Of a DNA stretch of 64,000 bases, positions 48,765 through 56,714 are shown in pieces (position 1 is the stretch's first letter; every line of letters begins with the position of its first letter). Location: NCBI RefSeq assembly GCF_016427565.1, contig NZ_JAELXT010000011.1, positions 80,834-144,833 of the forward strand, read 5' to 3'. Below the pieces are notes generated by a model. That model was not told the origin of the DNA. It searched no databases and saw only the letters and a program-made list of their open reading frames with translations. Source of the stretch: Microvirga splendida (GTDB taxonomy: Bacteria > Pseudomonadota > Alphaproteobacteria > Rhizobiales > Beijerinckiaceae). The position numbers and the translations under genes are program-made.

Positions 48765-48968
48765 ATGAATCGTTCGGTTGCCCTTCGTTCGCTTTTCATC
48801 TTTGCGGTTCTTACTGTCTTTGCAGCGATCACCGGTGCGGCTTCTCAGGTTGAGATCGCGGAAGTTCTGTTTCTGATCGGCGGCTCCCTCTCGGCCGTCA
48901 TGCTGCTCTTCGTTCTGGCCACCCCTTCGCCCAGCCCGGTTCCGGTGCGCGTGCGCCGCAGGCGCTGA
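48765..48968 (+). CDS. Small membrane protein of the stress regulon
   Basis: 67 residues from ATG 48765, GGGAGAG upstream. Two hydrophobic segments (about 8-25 and 33-55) separated by a short polar turn (SQVEIAE), with a Pro-rich and strongly basic tail (VPVRVRRRR). I do not recognise a named family; the two-helix layout resembles the DUF1328 peptide encoded divergently. An exact EcfG promoter precedes and a strong terminator follows, so it is a monocistronic stress gene. Confidence 0.75.
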   Translation: MNRSVALRSLFIFAVLTVFAAITGAASQVEIAEVLFLIGGSLSAVMLLFVLATPSPSPVPVRVRRRR

Positions 48969-48995
48969 TTTTTCCTGCACGGCTTCATGAAGGTC

Positions 48996-49021
48996 GGGCG
49001 GCTCGAAAGAGCCGCCCTTTT
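48996..49021 (+). terminator. Terminator after small membrane protein
   Basis: GGGCGGCTC (48996-49004), GAAA tetraloop, GAGCCGCCC (49009-49017), then TTTT. A GNRA-type loop and long stem make this a strong signal. Confidence 0.88.
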
Positions 49022-49025
49022 CGTT

Positions 49026-49886
49026 TCATGCCTCCGTCGGGTCGCCGCCGTTTGGGTGCAGGACCGTGCCGGTGATGTAGGAGGAATCCGCGCACGCCAG
49101 GAACAGATAGCAGGGCGCCACCTCGTTCGGTTGGCCCGGGCGCTTCATGGGCGTGTTGGCCCCGAACTGCTTCACCTTCTCGGCCGGGAAGGTCGAGGGG
49201 ATCAGCGGCGTCCAGATCGGCCCCGGCGCCACGCCGTTGACGCGGATGCCGTCACCCGCAAGCTTCTGCGCCAGGGACCGCGTGAAGGCCACGATGGCGC
49301 CCTTGGTGGCGCTGTAGTCGAGAAGCTCCGAGCTGCCGCGATAGGCTGTCACCGACGTGGTGTTGACGATGGCGGCGCCTTTCTTCAGATGGGGCATGGC
49401 CGCCTGCACCATGTAGAAATAGCCGAAGATGTTGGTGCGGAAGGTGCGGGCGATCTGCTCGGGCGAGATCTCCTCGATCTCCTTCTTCGGGTGCTGCTCG
49501 GCGGCATTATTGACCAGCACGTCGAGCTTGCCGAAGCGCTGGATCACCTGGTCGACGGCCGAGCGGCAGAAGCCGGGATCGCCCACGTCGCCTGCAATGG
49601 TCAGGCACGAGCGCCCTTCCCTCTCCACGAGCCGCTTCGTCTCCTGCGCGTCCTCGCTCTCGTTCAGATACATGATCGCGAGATTGGCGCCCTCGCGGGC
49701 GAACAGAACGGCCGTCGACCGCCCGATGCCGCTGTCACCGCCGGTGATGAGCGCGACCTTGCCCTGCAGCCGGTTGCTGCCCGGGTAGCGCGGCTCGTAA
49801 TCGGGCCGCGGGTTCATCTCGGTCTCATGACCGGGCTGCTGGTCCTGCACCTGGGGCGGCAGGGTCTGTTTCTCGTCGGAGCTCAT
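49026..49886 (-). CDS. SDR-family dehydrogenase, stress-regulated (YghA-like)
   Basis: 286 residues. The N-terminal 40 residues are a hydrophilic extension (LPPQVQDQQPGHETEMNPRP) typical of YghA/GsiB-associated dehydrogenases. The Rossmann domain has ITGGDSGIGRS near residue 48, NNAA near 125, the catalytic serine in NTTSVTAYRG, and YSATKGA (Tyr-x-x-x-Lys) near 187. NAD(P)-dependent oxidoreductase with unknown substrate. These enzymes are recurrent general-stress regulon members in rhizobia. An exact EcfG promoter lies about 87 bases upstream, with a hairpin across its -10. Confidence 0.88.
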   Translation of the reverse strand: MSSDEKQTLPPQVQDQQPGHETEMNPRPDYEPRYPGSNRLQGKVALITGGDSGIGRSTAVLFAREGANLAIMYLNESEDAQETKRLVEREGRSCLTIAGDVGDPGFCRSAVDQVIQRFGKLDVLVNNAAEQHPKKEIEEISPEQIARTFRTNIFGYFYMVQAAMPHLKKGAAIVNTTSVTAYRGSSELLDYSATKGAIVAFTRSLAQKLAGDGIRVNGVAPGPIWTPLIPSTFPAEKVKQFGANTPMKRPGQPNEVAPCYLFLACADSSYITGTVLHPNGGDPTEA

Positions 49887-49972
49887 GCTGTCATCCCTTG
49901 TGCGGAACGGATGCGGACCTCCTGCCGGCCAAAAACAGGGCGGCTTGAACGACGAAGCCCGCGTTGAAGCTC

Positions 49973-49997
49973 AACGCGGGCTCGAAAAGCGTGTTCC
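49973..49997 (-). promoter_or_regulatory. EcfG promoter (N16) for the SDR gene
   Basis: Minus strand GGAAC (49997-49993), 16-base spacer, CGTT (49976-49973): exact. The -10 lies inside an inverted repeat CCCGCGTTGA/TCAACGCGGG (49958-49980). Confidence 0.78.
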
Positions 49998-50015
49998 TGG
50001 AAAGACAATGTCAAC

Positions 50016-50062
50016 GCATCGGATTGATCCCAAAAGTGCAAATCCACTTTTGGGTCTGATGC
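50016..50062. repeat. Copy of palindromic element type A
   Basis: GCATCGGATTGATCCCAAAA and CACTTTTGGGTCTGATGC form imperfect arms around GTGCAAATC. It is an inverted near-copy of the element at 7276-7327. Located beyond the permease stop, upstream of the SDR promoter. Confidence 0.65.
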
Positions 50063-50063
50063 C

Positions 50064-51395
50064 CTAGTGCACCGTCTCGGTGCGGTCGGTCATGCCGGGC
50101 GCCATGCTCAAGAGGTGGTAGAGGATGATGGCCCCGAAGGTCGCCGTCCCGATGCCGTCGAGCGTGAAGCCGGCCACGTTCAGCTTGAAGTTGCCGGCGC
50201 CCAGAACCAACGCCACCGCAACCGTGATCAGGTTGCGCGGGTTCGAAAAATCGACCCGGTTCTCCACCCAGATCCGGCCGGCCGTCGCGGCGATGAGACC
50301 GAAGACCACGATGGAGAGACCGCCGAGCACGGGGCCCGGGATCGTGCCGATGAAGGCGCCGAACTTAGGCGACAGGCCGAGCAGCAGCGCGAAGGCCGCG
50401 GCGATGAGGAAGACCAGCGTCGAGTAGATGCGGGTCACGGCCATCACGCCCATGTTCTCGGCATAGGTCGTCATGCCCGTGCCGCCGGCGGCACCCGACA
50501 GCATGGTGGCGACGCCGTCGCCCATGAAGGCGCGGCCGAGATAGGGGTCGAGGTTGCGGCCCGTCATGGCGCCGATGGCCTTGATGTGCCCAAGGTTCTC
50601 GGCCACCAGGATCACCGCCACCGGGGCGATCAGGCTGATGGCGCGCATGTCGAAGACCGGGCTCTGGAAGGACGGCAGGCCGAACCAGTCCGCCGCGCCT
50701 ATCTTGGCGAAGTCGATGGGCTGGCCGAGGCCCAGGACATTGGCGCAGATGAAGTAGATCAGGTAGCCGAGCGCTCCGCCGACCAGCACCGGCAGGCGGC
50801 GCCACATGCCGGGCGCATAGACCGCCACAAGGCCGACCGCCACGACGGTGGCGAGTGCGATCCAGCGGGCGAAGTCGCTGCCGTTCTGGTTGTCGGGCGT
50901 GACGCCGGAGGCGCTGTTGATCGCGATCGGCGCGAGCACGAGGCCGATGGCGGCCACGATGGCGCCGGTCACCACCGGCGGCATGAGCCGTTCGATCCAG
51001 CGGTGCCCCGCCAGCTGCACCACGAGGCCGATGAGGAAGTAGAGCGCACCGGCCGCGATGATGCCGCCGAGCGCCAGGGGGATGTTGGGATTGGGGCTGC
51101 CCACGCTCGCCCCGGTGGCGACGAGGACGGGACCGATGAAGGCAAAGCTCGAACCCAGATAGCTCGGCACCCGGCCGCCGACCACGAGGAAGAAGATCAG
51201 CGTCGCGATGCCGGAGAACAGGATCGAGACGTTCGGATCGAAACCCATCAGGATCGGCGCCAGCACGGTCGCGCCGAACATGGCGACCACGTGCTGCAGG
51301 CCGACGACCACCATCTGGCCGGTCGGCAGCCGCTCGTCCGGCATGACGACCCCTTCGGTCTTCAGGCTCCACCGCGGCAGGAAACCATCGCTCAT
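50064..51395 (-). CDS. uraA: Uracil/xanthine permease (NCS2 family)
   Basis: 443 residues from ATG 51395 (MSDGFLPRWSLKTEGVV), with GGGGG upstream; the frame extends further but lacks similarity. NCS2 symporter with fourteen membrane segments. Family landmarks: LGLQHVVAMFGATVLAPIL-like start near residue 30, VAENLGHIKAIGAMTGRNLDP near 260 (substrate-site glutamate), and GGTGMTTYAENMGVMAVTRI near 300. Nucleobase uptake, probably uracil; xanthine cannot be excluded. Confidence 0.88.
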   Translation of the reverse strand: MSDGFLPRWSLKTEGVVMPDERLPTGQMVVVGLQHVVAMFGATVLAPILMGFDPNVSILFSGIATLIFFLVVGGRVPSYLGSSFAFIGPVLVATGASVGSPNPNIPLALGGIIAAGALYFLIGLVVQLAGHRWIERLMPPVVTGAIVAAIGLVLAPIAINSASGVTPDNQNGSDFARWIALATVVAVGLVAVYAPGMWRRLPVLVGGALGYLIYFICANVLGLGQPIDFAKIGAADWFGLPSFQSPVFDMRAISLIAPVAVILVAENLGHIKAIGAMTGRNLDPYLGRAFMGDGVATMLSGAAGGTGMTTYAENMGVMAVTRIYSTLVFLIAAAFALLLGLSPKFGAFIGTIPGPVLGGLSIVVFGLIAATAGRIWVENRVDFSNPRNLITVAVALVLGAGNFKLNVAGFTLDGIGTATFGAIILYHLLSMAPGMTDRTETVH

Positions 51396-51571
51396 TGTTG
51401 CACCCCCAAGTATGACATCATTGTCCGACACCTGGGGCTGCACCGTAGCCCCGCAGCCTGTGGAATGGCTAGGTGGAATAGGCACTTATTAACCGGCGCG
51501 AAGGCCGGGATTCTGGACAAGCGCCGTTTTGGCAGTCACATCTTGGGCGATTGACCTGACAGGGGATAACG

Positions 51572-52591
51572 ATGCGCAGGAACCAGGACGTGCCGGCTGG
51601 CACGGTGCACAGCCTTTGGATCGACAGCCAATGCTTGAAGGGCAACCTTCTCGGCGATCCGTCCCGGCGCCGGGTGGATGTCTACGTGCCCGCAGGCCAT
51701 GACGGCCGCGGACTTCCCCTCCTCGTCGACCTCGTCGGCTACACGGCCGGCGGTCCCGCTCACACCAACTGGAAGAACTACGGCGAGAACGTGCCCGAGC
51801 GCCTCGACCGCCTCATCGGCACGGGCGCCATGCCTCCCGTCGCGGTGGCTTTCCCGGATTGCTTCACGCGCCTCGGCGGCAACCAGTATGTAGACAGCGC
51901 CGCCATGGGTCTTTGGGAGACCTTCCTGATCCGCGAGATGCTCCCCCTCGTCGAAGAGCGCTTCGGCTGCGGCGGCGGCGGCCGCCGGGGCGTGTTCGGC
52001 AAGAGCTCGGGCGGCTTTGGCAGCATGGTCCACGCCCTGCGGCATGGCGGCTCCATCTGGTCGGCCGCAGCCTCGCATTCGGGCGATGTGGGCTTCGAGT
52101 ACCTCTATCACCTGGGCGAGTTCGCCGGCACGCTCCGCCACCTGGTGGAACACGACATGTCCATCGAGAAGTTCCTCGCCAAGTTCGAGGCGGGCCCCAA
52201 GGCGAAGGACAAGGACTGGCACACCCTGATGCTGCTCGCCCAGGCGGCGAGCTTCGACCCTGACCCGAGCCGGTTCTGCGGCATCCGCCTGCCGGTCGAC
52301 ATGGAGACCTGCGAGATCATCGAGGAGCGCTGGGCCAACTGGCTCGGCTGGGACCCGCTGCGCATGGTGGACGACCCGCAGCACCAGGAAAACCTGCGCA
52401 AGCTCAAGGCCTTCTACATCGATTGCGGCGACATCGATCAATACAACATGGTCTATGGCTCACGGATCATGCGCCGGAAGCTCGAGGACGCGGGCATTCC
52501 CCATATCTATGAGGAATTCCACGACGACCATTCCTCCGTCGACTACCGCATGGACATCAGCCTGCCGCTGCTGGCGAAGGCGCTCACTTAA
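51572..52591 (+). CDS. Alpha/beta-hydrolase, esterase D-like
   Basis: 339 residues from ATG 51572. RRRVDVYVPAGHDGRGLPLLVDLVG is the typical first strands of an esterase D/Fes-type hydrolase; VFGKSSGGFGSM near residue 145 is the nucleophile elbow (GKSSGG); a C-terminal FHDDHSSVDYRMD supplies the histidine. No signal peptide. Substrate unknown, possibly S-formylglutathione- or enterochelin-esterase-like. Convergent with the thioredoxin-reductase-like gene. Confidence 0.8.
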   Translation: MRRNQDVPAGTVHSLWIDSQCLKGNLLGDPSRRRVDVYVPAGHDGRGLPLLVDLVGYTAGGPAHTNWKNYGENVPERLDRLIGTGAMPPVAVAFPDCFTRLGGNQYVDSAAMGLWETFLIREMLPLVEERFGCGGGGRRGVFGKSSGGFGSMVHALRHGGSIWSAAASHSGDVGFEYLYHLGEFAGTLRHLVEHDMSIEKFLAKFEAGPKAKDKDWHTLMLLAQAASFDPDPSRFCGIRLPVDMETCEIIEERWANWLGWDPLRMVDDPQHQENLRKLKAFYIDCGDIDQYNMVYGSRIMRRKLEDAGIPHIYEEFHDDHSSVDYRMDISLPLLAKALT

Positions 52592-52600
52592 GACCGGCGC

Positions 52601-53548
52601 TCAAGCCCCGCCGGGCTCGTCCTCGGTGGGCAATTCGCAATGGTTGTGGATGTGGGTTGCGGCGAAGGCCGCATGGCCCATGCCGACCACGATCTGGTCG
52701 ATGCCGCGCACGATGTCGCCGGCCGCGTAGAGGCCCTTGACGCTGGTCTGGCAGTGGCTGTCGACGATCAGGCTGCCCGACGGGTCGTGCTCGGCTCCGA
52801 GGGCAAGGGCGAGATCCGAGCGGTAATTGAGGCCAAGCGCCGAGTAGAGCACGTCGAAGCGGTGCTCCTTGCCGGCCACGTTCACGGCGGAGATCCGGTC
52901 CTTGTCCATGGAGAGGGCCTCGACCGGGGCCTCGACCACCTTGATCCCATGCTCGTCGAGCCTCCCCTGCTGCTCGGCGTCGAGGTCCAGATGCTGCCCC
53001 AAGGTCAGCAAGGTCACGTCCCTGGAATAAGTGCGGGCGATGAAGACAGCCTCCCCGATGCCGTGGGCGCCATAGGCGATGACGGCGATCTTCTGGTCGC
53101 GGGACTCATAGCCGTCGCAGATCGGGCAATAGCGGACGAGGCCGCGCTGCACGGCGTTCGGCACGTCTGGCAGGTCGGGCTCGATGTCCACCGCCCCCGT
53201 GGCAAGCACAACCCGGCGGGCGGCGATCTGGCTGGTGCCGCCCTCGTTGTCCTCCACCACGGCGATGAAGCGGTCCGGTTGCTTGCGCAAACCCGTCACC
53301 CGCCCGGGCAGAATGCAGTCTCCATACTGCTCGAGATTGGCCCGGGCCCGGGCCAGGAGGTCCTTGCCCGAGATCCCTTCCGCGAACATGGGGATGTTAT
53401 GACTCGTCGGGATCCAGGCCGCCCGAGGCGTGCCGCTATCCACCACCACGAAGCGGCGCTTGAAACGGGCCAGGTACAAAGCCGTCGTCAGCCCCGCCGG
53501 CCCCCCGCCAACGATCAGGCAATCCAGAATATCCCCGTTAACCGCCAT
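52601..53548 (-). CDS. Thioredoxin-reductase-like flavoprotein
   Basis: 315 residues. FAD motif GGGPAGL near residue 13, redox pair CPIC in RYCPICDGYESR near 140, a second nucleotide motif in IAVIAYGAHGIGEAVFIA, and a C-terminal GLYAAGDIVRGIDQIVVGMG that binds FAD. NAD(P)H-dependent disulfide or peroxide-related reductase; the CPIC active site and the degenerate second Rossmann motif (AYGAHGIG rather than GGGNSA) separate it from canonical TrxB. Confidence 0.86.
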   Translation of the reverse strand: MAVNGDILDCLIVGGGPAGLTTALYLARFKRRFVVVDSGTPRAAWIPTSHNIPMFAEGISGKDLLARARANLEQYGDCILPGRVTGLRKQPDRFIAVVEDNEGGTSQIAARRVVLATGAVDIEPDLPDVPNAVQRGLVRYCPICDGYESRDQKIAVIAYGAHGIGEAVFIARTYSRDVTLLTLGQHLDLDAEQQGRLDEHGIKVVEAPVEALSMDKDRISAVNVAGKEHRFDVLYSALGLNYRSDLALALGAEHDPSGSLIVDSHCQTSVKGLYAAGDIVRGIDQIVVGMGHAAFAATHIHNHCELPTEDEPGGA

Positions 53549-53762
53549 TCCTCTCCGGTGCTCCTGTGCATGCAGGAGTCACAACACGCGAGGGCGGGAA
53601 AAGATCGAGGTGGCTTCAGGCATTGCAGCATGACGCGTCTAAAGGCCGACCACGACGGATACATTTGGCTTCGTTTTGCCAAAAACCGATCTTTGAACCC
53701 TGGGTGTGGGATAACGGAGTGAGACCTCGGAGGCGAAAAGGGAGGAGTCCCGACGACTAAAG

Positions 53763-53787
53763 GGAACCTTTCACCCCTAGGGCCGTT
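53763..53787 (+). promoter_or_regulatory. EcfG promoter (N16) for the 191-aa hypothetical gene
   Basis: GGAAC (53763-53767), 16-base spacer, CGTT (53784-53787): exact consensus, 56 bases before the start codon. It is followed by a small palindrome TTGACGTTACGTCAA (53786-53800) overlapping the likely transcription start. Confidence 0.72.
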
Positions 53788-53842
53788 GACGTTACGTCAA
53801 TTAATGTTATATCGTTAAACAAATGATTGGGAGGTTCGCCGC

Positions 53843-54418
53843 GTGACTGATGGTCGAGATCGATCTACTCATCCCTTAGATCTACATTCTGACCTTCGCT
53901 ATTCTATCCGCTCGGCTCGCGCCGTTGTTGAGGCTCTAATTGCCCGTGATAGCAACGCTGCTGAAGAAGCGGCTCTGCGTACATGCCGTGATTGCGATCT
54001 CCTGATCCGCCTGATCCGGGAGCTTGCGCTGCTCCTACGGGATCCGCTCAATCAGCGCCTCGGATTGGATCCCGTCATGACGGCGGCCCTCGTTCGCCGC
54101 GCAGACCGCGTCCTTGCCCTTGTTGACGCTTTGCCGTCACCGAACCTGCCTTCGGCGACGTCGGACCACGACCACGACGGCGAAACTGTTCTGGCTCATC
54201 AGCCGTGCGATGCGCGCTCTGGAAGCCAGACCCTCGACGCCGAGTTGTTGTCCGCGCCTCATGACGTCCCAGGGCTCACCGTCGCCTCAGTCGGGCTGCG
54301 GGTTCGGCTCGTTCCGTATGAGATTTATGGCAGCACCAACCCTCTAGCCGAAGAGCGGAAGGACAGCGCATCAGCACCGGCGGTGGACAAAGCCCCTCCC
54401 GATGCCAGCAGCGACTGA
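53843..54418 (+). CDS. Hypothetical protein behind a stress promoter
   Basis: 191 residues from GTG 53843, with GGGAGG 12 bases upstream. The N-terminal half is helical (ARAVVEALIARDSNAAEEAA; LLIRLIRELALLLRDPLNQR), the C-terminal half is acidic and low-complexity. Not recognised. DNA composition is less G+C-rich than the genes to the left. It marks the start of an accessory-looking segment to 58.7 kb. The following HNH gene begins 10 bases after its stop. Confidence 0.68.
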   Translation: MTDGRDRSTHPLDLHSDLRYSIRSARAVVEALIARDSNAAEEAALRTCRDCDLLIRLIRELALLLRDPLNQRLGLDPVMTAALVRRADRVLALVDALPSPNLPSATSDHDHDGETVLAHQPCDARSGSQTLDAELLSAPHDVPGLTVASVGLRVRLVPYEIYGSTNPLAEERKDSASAPAVDKAPPDASSD

Positions 54419-54428
54419 GGATCGGGGA

Positions 54429-54806
54429 ATGCCTCTTGTTGAACCATCAGAACTCGGGACAACAAAAAGGTCTCAGCTCTCGCCACGGGTGCGGCTTGCC
54501 ATATGGGAACGGGCCAAAGGGATCTGTGTGCTATGCCAGGGGCGCATTGACGGTGTTCGCGAGCGCTGGATCATCGAACACATTCGGGCGCTGGAACTGG
54601 GAGGCGCGGACGAGCCCGACAACATGGGCCCTGCGCATGAGACATGTGCAGCGGCCAAAACACGCGACGATCATCGGCGTGCCGCCAAAGCCAAACGGCA
54701 GAAGATCCAGCATCTGGGCGCTGCAAAGACCAAACGCCCCCTCCCCTGCGGAAGACAAAGCCGCTGGAAGAAGAAGATCGACGGTACCATCGTGCCACGG
54801 AAATAA
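54429..54806 (+). CDS. HNH endonuclease
   Basis: 125 residues from ATG 54429; an earlier in-frame ATG at 54402 would overlap the previous gene. The core is CVLCQGRI near residue 32-39 (zinc CxxC), IEHIRALELGGADEPDNMGPAH (the H-N-H ligands) near 50-75, and HETC. The C-terminal third is basic. Small HNH nucleases of this build occur in prophages and mobile islands; no other phage gene is visible here. Could nick or cut DNA; target unknown. Confidence 0.8.
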   Translation: MPLVEPSELGTTKRSQLSPRVRLAIWERAKGICVLCQGRIDGVRERWIIEHIRALELGGADEPDNMGPAHETCAAAKTRDDHRRAAKAKRQKIQHLGAAKTKRPLPCGRQSRWKKKIDGTIVPRK

Positions 54807-54885
54807 CTCTCCTTCTCATCGACAAGTTCGCTTGCAGTGATGCAACGAGCGCAGCGGCAATCTCAGGGCAGCCATCGAAGAGCAT

Positions 54886-55302
54886 TTATCCCTTGGCCCA
54901 GTTCTCGATTGTAAGGCCATCCACCCGCTGAAACTCCTTCTCGTTATTAGTAACCAGGATCACCTCGAGGCTCCTGGCATGGGCGGCGATCCAGAGATCG
55001 TTGTTGCCAATCAGTTCGCCGCGAGCGGCCAGATCGGCTCGGATGGCTCCATACGCCTCAGCCACATCAACGGCCAGCGGCAGGACCGGGATCAGCGCAG
55101 TGAGCTCTTCCAAGATCATCATCGCTTTACGAGGCTCTAGGCTTTTGCGAACTCCGTAGGTCAACTCCCCGTAGGTGATGACCGAGATCGCCGTCGAGCC
55201 AGGAGGCAACACCTTGAACCGGTTCAGGACGGCTTGCGGCCGCTCTCGGCGGATGTAGATGCAGATGTTGGTGTCGAGAAGATAACGAGGTGGAGCTGTC
55301 AT
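54886..55302 (-). CDS. vapC: PIN-domain toxin VapC
   Basis: 138 residues. PIN ribonuclease with acidic residues in LLDTNICIY (Asp near 10), ITYGELTYG (Glu near 46) and NNDLWIAAHA (Asp near 101). Ends in the DGLTIENW tail common in VapC. It overlaps its antitoxin gene by four bases (ATGA), antitoxin first, the normal order. Cleaves tRNA or rRNA in known relatives. Confidence 0.92.
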   Translation of the reverse strand: MTAPPRYLLDTNICIYIRRERPQAVLNRFKVLPPGSTAISVITYGELTYGVRKSLEPRKAMMILEELTALIPVLPLAVDVAEAYGAIRADLAARGELIGNNDLWIAAHARSLEVILVTNNEKEFQRVDGLTIENWAKG

Positions 55303-55517
55303 AACCCCTCGCGCTCCTGCGGCGGACTATCCTCGCGCTCGATCTCCGGGAGATCGCACAACAGCTCAAATGCGCGGGCCAGATTGCGGGGTTTCTCCCG
55401 CAAGATGATTTCGTCGCCCCGGCGATAGATCTCGACCTCATCACTGGTCAGCCGAAACTGCTTGGGCAGTCTGACGGCCTGACTGTTCCCCGACTGAAAA
55501 ACCTTTGCAGTGGCCAC
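55299..55517 (-). CDS. vapB: Antitoxin VapB (AbrB/SpoVT type)
   Basis: 72 residues from GTG 55517 (VATAKVFQSGNSQAVRLPKQ), preceded by GGAGGG; an ATG seven codons earlier lacks a ribosome site and overlaps the operator. The N-terminal swapped-hairpin DNA-binding domain is followed by an acidic VapC-binding tail (LPEIEREDSPPQEREGL). It represses its own operon through the palindrome just upstream. Confidence 0.92.
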   Translation of the reverse strand: MATAKVFQSGNSQAVRLPKQFRLTSDEVEIYRRGDEIILREKPRNLARAFELLCDLPEIEREDSPPQEREGL

Positions 55518-55528
55518 GCGCACCCTCC

Positions 55529-55550
55529 GTATATACATGGTAGTATATAC
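55529..55550 (-). promoter_or_regulatory. VapB operator palindrome
   Basis: GTATATAC (55529-55536) and GTATATAC (55543-55550), each itself palindromic, separated by six bases. Located immediately upstream of the vapB ribosome site; the expected binding site for the VapBC complex. Confidence 0.75.
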
Positions 55551-55638
55551 AAAATTTGTGGTCCTTCAAGATGTGACTCGTGCAGGTCAAGGCGTTTTTC
55601 CCAATCCACCAAGCACATGGGCAAGGTTCGCCGCCGCT

Positions 55639-56127
55639 TTAGGCAGCACGCCAGTTCAGGAGCCGCCTGACCTCGTCGCCTGCGGGAGACACCGATAGCT
55701 CGTTCAAGGCCTTGGTCAGATCACGCACCGCGAACTTGCGGCGCGAAAGGGCGCGGCGCTCGTAGCGGTCAGCACGGGTGAGTTGAGCCAGCAAGGCCAC
55801 CACGCTTGCATCGAGAGCGTCCTCCTTAATCTGGTTCAAGAGATCCTGCAGCAGGCTCGCTCGGATAGAGCGGGCGCGCAACAGGTTGACCTCTGCCTCA
55901 ATGATCGCACGAAGTTCCGGCACGTACTCTTGGCTTATCTCTAACTCGTCGAGCAGATCCTGTACGAGCTCGCCGACCATGCTGGCATGGCCAGAATCCC
56001 GGTCTGCGGCCGCGAGTCCATGCTTAAGCGCGTTGCGGCTTGCGCGAGCGAGCCCGGTTGGACTGCGGGGACCGGTGCTCTTCTGGGCGTTGCGCCGGTT
56101 GGCTTCTTGTTTCCGGGTTGATCCCAT
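55639..56127 (-). CDS. Hypothetical protein with RRNAQKSTGP motif, paralog 3
   Basis: 162 residues from ATG 56127, with GAGG about nine bases upstream. The N-terminus STRKQEANRRNAQKSTGPRS and SRNALKHGLAA is a recurrent motif of short bacterial proteins of unknown function, often in accessory regions. The rest is helical, with EVNLLRARSIRASLLQDL and a terminal RRALSRRKFAVRDLTKAL. Its first 104 bases overlap the end of the neighbouring gene in another frame. It shares a helical layout with the two genes upstream. Confidence 0.72.
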   Translation of the reverse strand: MGSTRKQEANRRNAQKSTGPRSPTGLARASRNALKHGLAAADRDSGHASMVGELVQDLLDELEISQEYVPELRAIIEAEVNLLRARSIRASLLQDLLNQIKEDALDASVVALLAQLTRADRYERRALSRRKFAVRDLTKALNELSVSPAGDEVRRLLNWRAA

Positions 56128-56683
56128 CGACCGTGACCTCAGTAAACTCGGCGTCCTCAATCTCCGGCTCTGCATCGTGTAAAGTAGAATTCCGGTACCA
56201 CTCGAGGTCCCGGATTGCCGCATCGCGCAGAGCCTCAGCGCGGGTCCGCTGGCGGACATTCTGTTCCAGGGAGGCAGCGTGCTTCTGATAGGCAGCAAGA
56301 AGTGTCGTCCGTGCTGCGATGCGATCTGCCTCAGATGGCGTTGTCAGCCTGCTACGGCGCGGTGCTGGGCCCTGGCCTTCCGGTAGCCCTGCGGGTTGGC
56401 TGGTAGACGTTAACATGGCTGTCGCGGTTTGGCGCGCTCCGTCCTGTTTAGGACCCGCCAACAGGCACGCCTCGATCATCCGGCAACGTTGAATTTTCCA
56501 GATCTCATCGATGATGGTTTGAACGAGCGAAGTCTCGATGGCATCGCATGGACGGGTATCAGCAGTGATCGCTTGGTGAAGCGCCCGATAAGCCTTGTGA
56601 TCCTCGCCCCGGGCGAGCGTCAAGCCTGCTGCAGATGCCGCAGATCTCCGCCGAGGCTTGGTACGCAAACGGGTGCGGGTCAT
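56024..56683 (-). CDS. Hypothetical protein, paralog 2
   Basis: 219 residues from ATG 56683 (MTRTRLRTKPRRRS). The N-terminus is strongly basic; the central part (GEDHKAYRALHQAI, then DAIETSLVQTIIDEIWKIQR and RMIEACLLA) aligns by eye with the gene to its right; a second helical block (RQRTRAEALRDAAIRDLEWY) also matches. The C-terminal 35 residues are encoded across the start of the next gene and may be an incidental extension. Function unknown. Confidence 0.65.
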   Translation of the reverse strand: MTRTRLRTKPRRRSAASAAGLTLARGEDHKAYRALHQAITADTRPCDAIETSLVQTIIDEIWKIQRCRMIEACLLAGPKQDGARQTATAMLTSTSQPAGLPEGQGPAPRRSRLTTPSEADRIAARTTLLAAYQKHAASLEQNVRQRTRAEALRDAAIRDLEWYRNSTLHDAEPEIEDAEFTEVTVDGINPETRSQPAQRPEEHRSPQSNRARSRKPQRA

Positions 56684-56714
56684 CGGGGAGGCTCTCGTGC
56701 TGTACGATCTGCTG

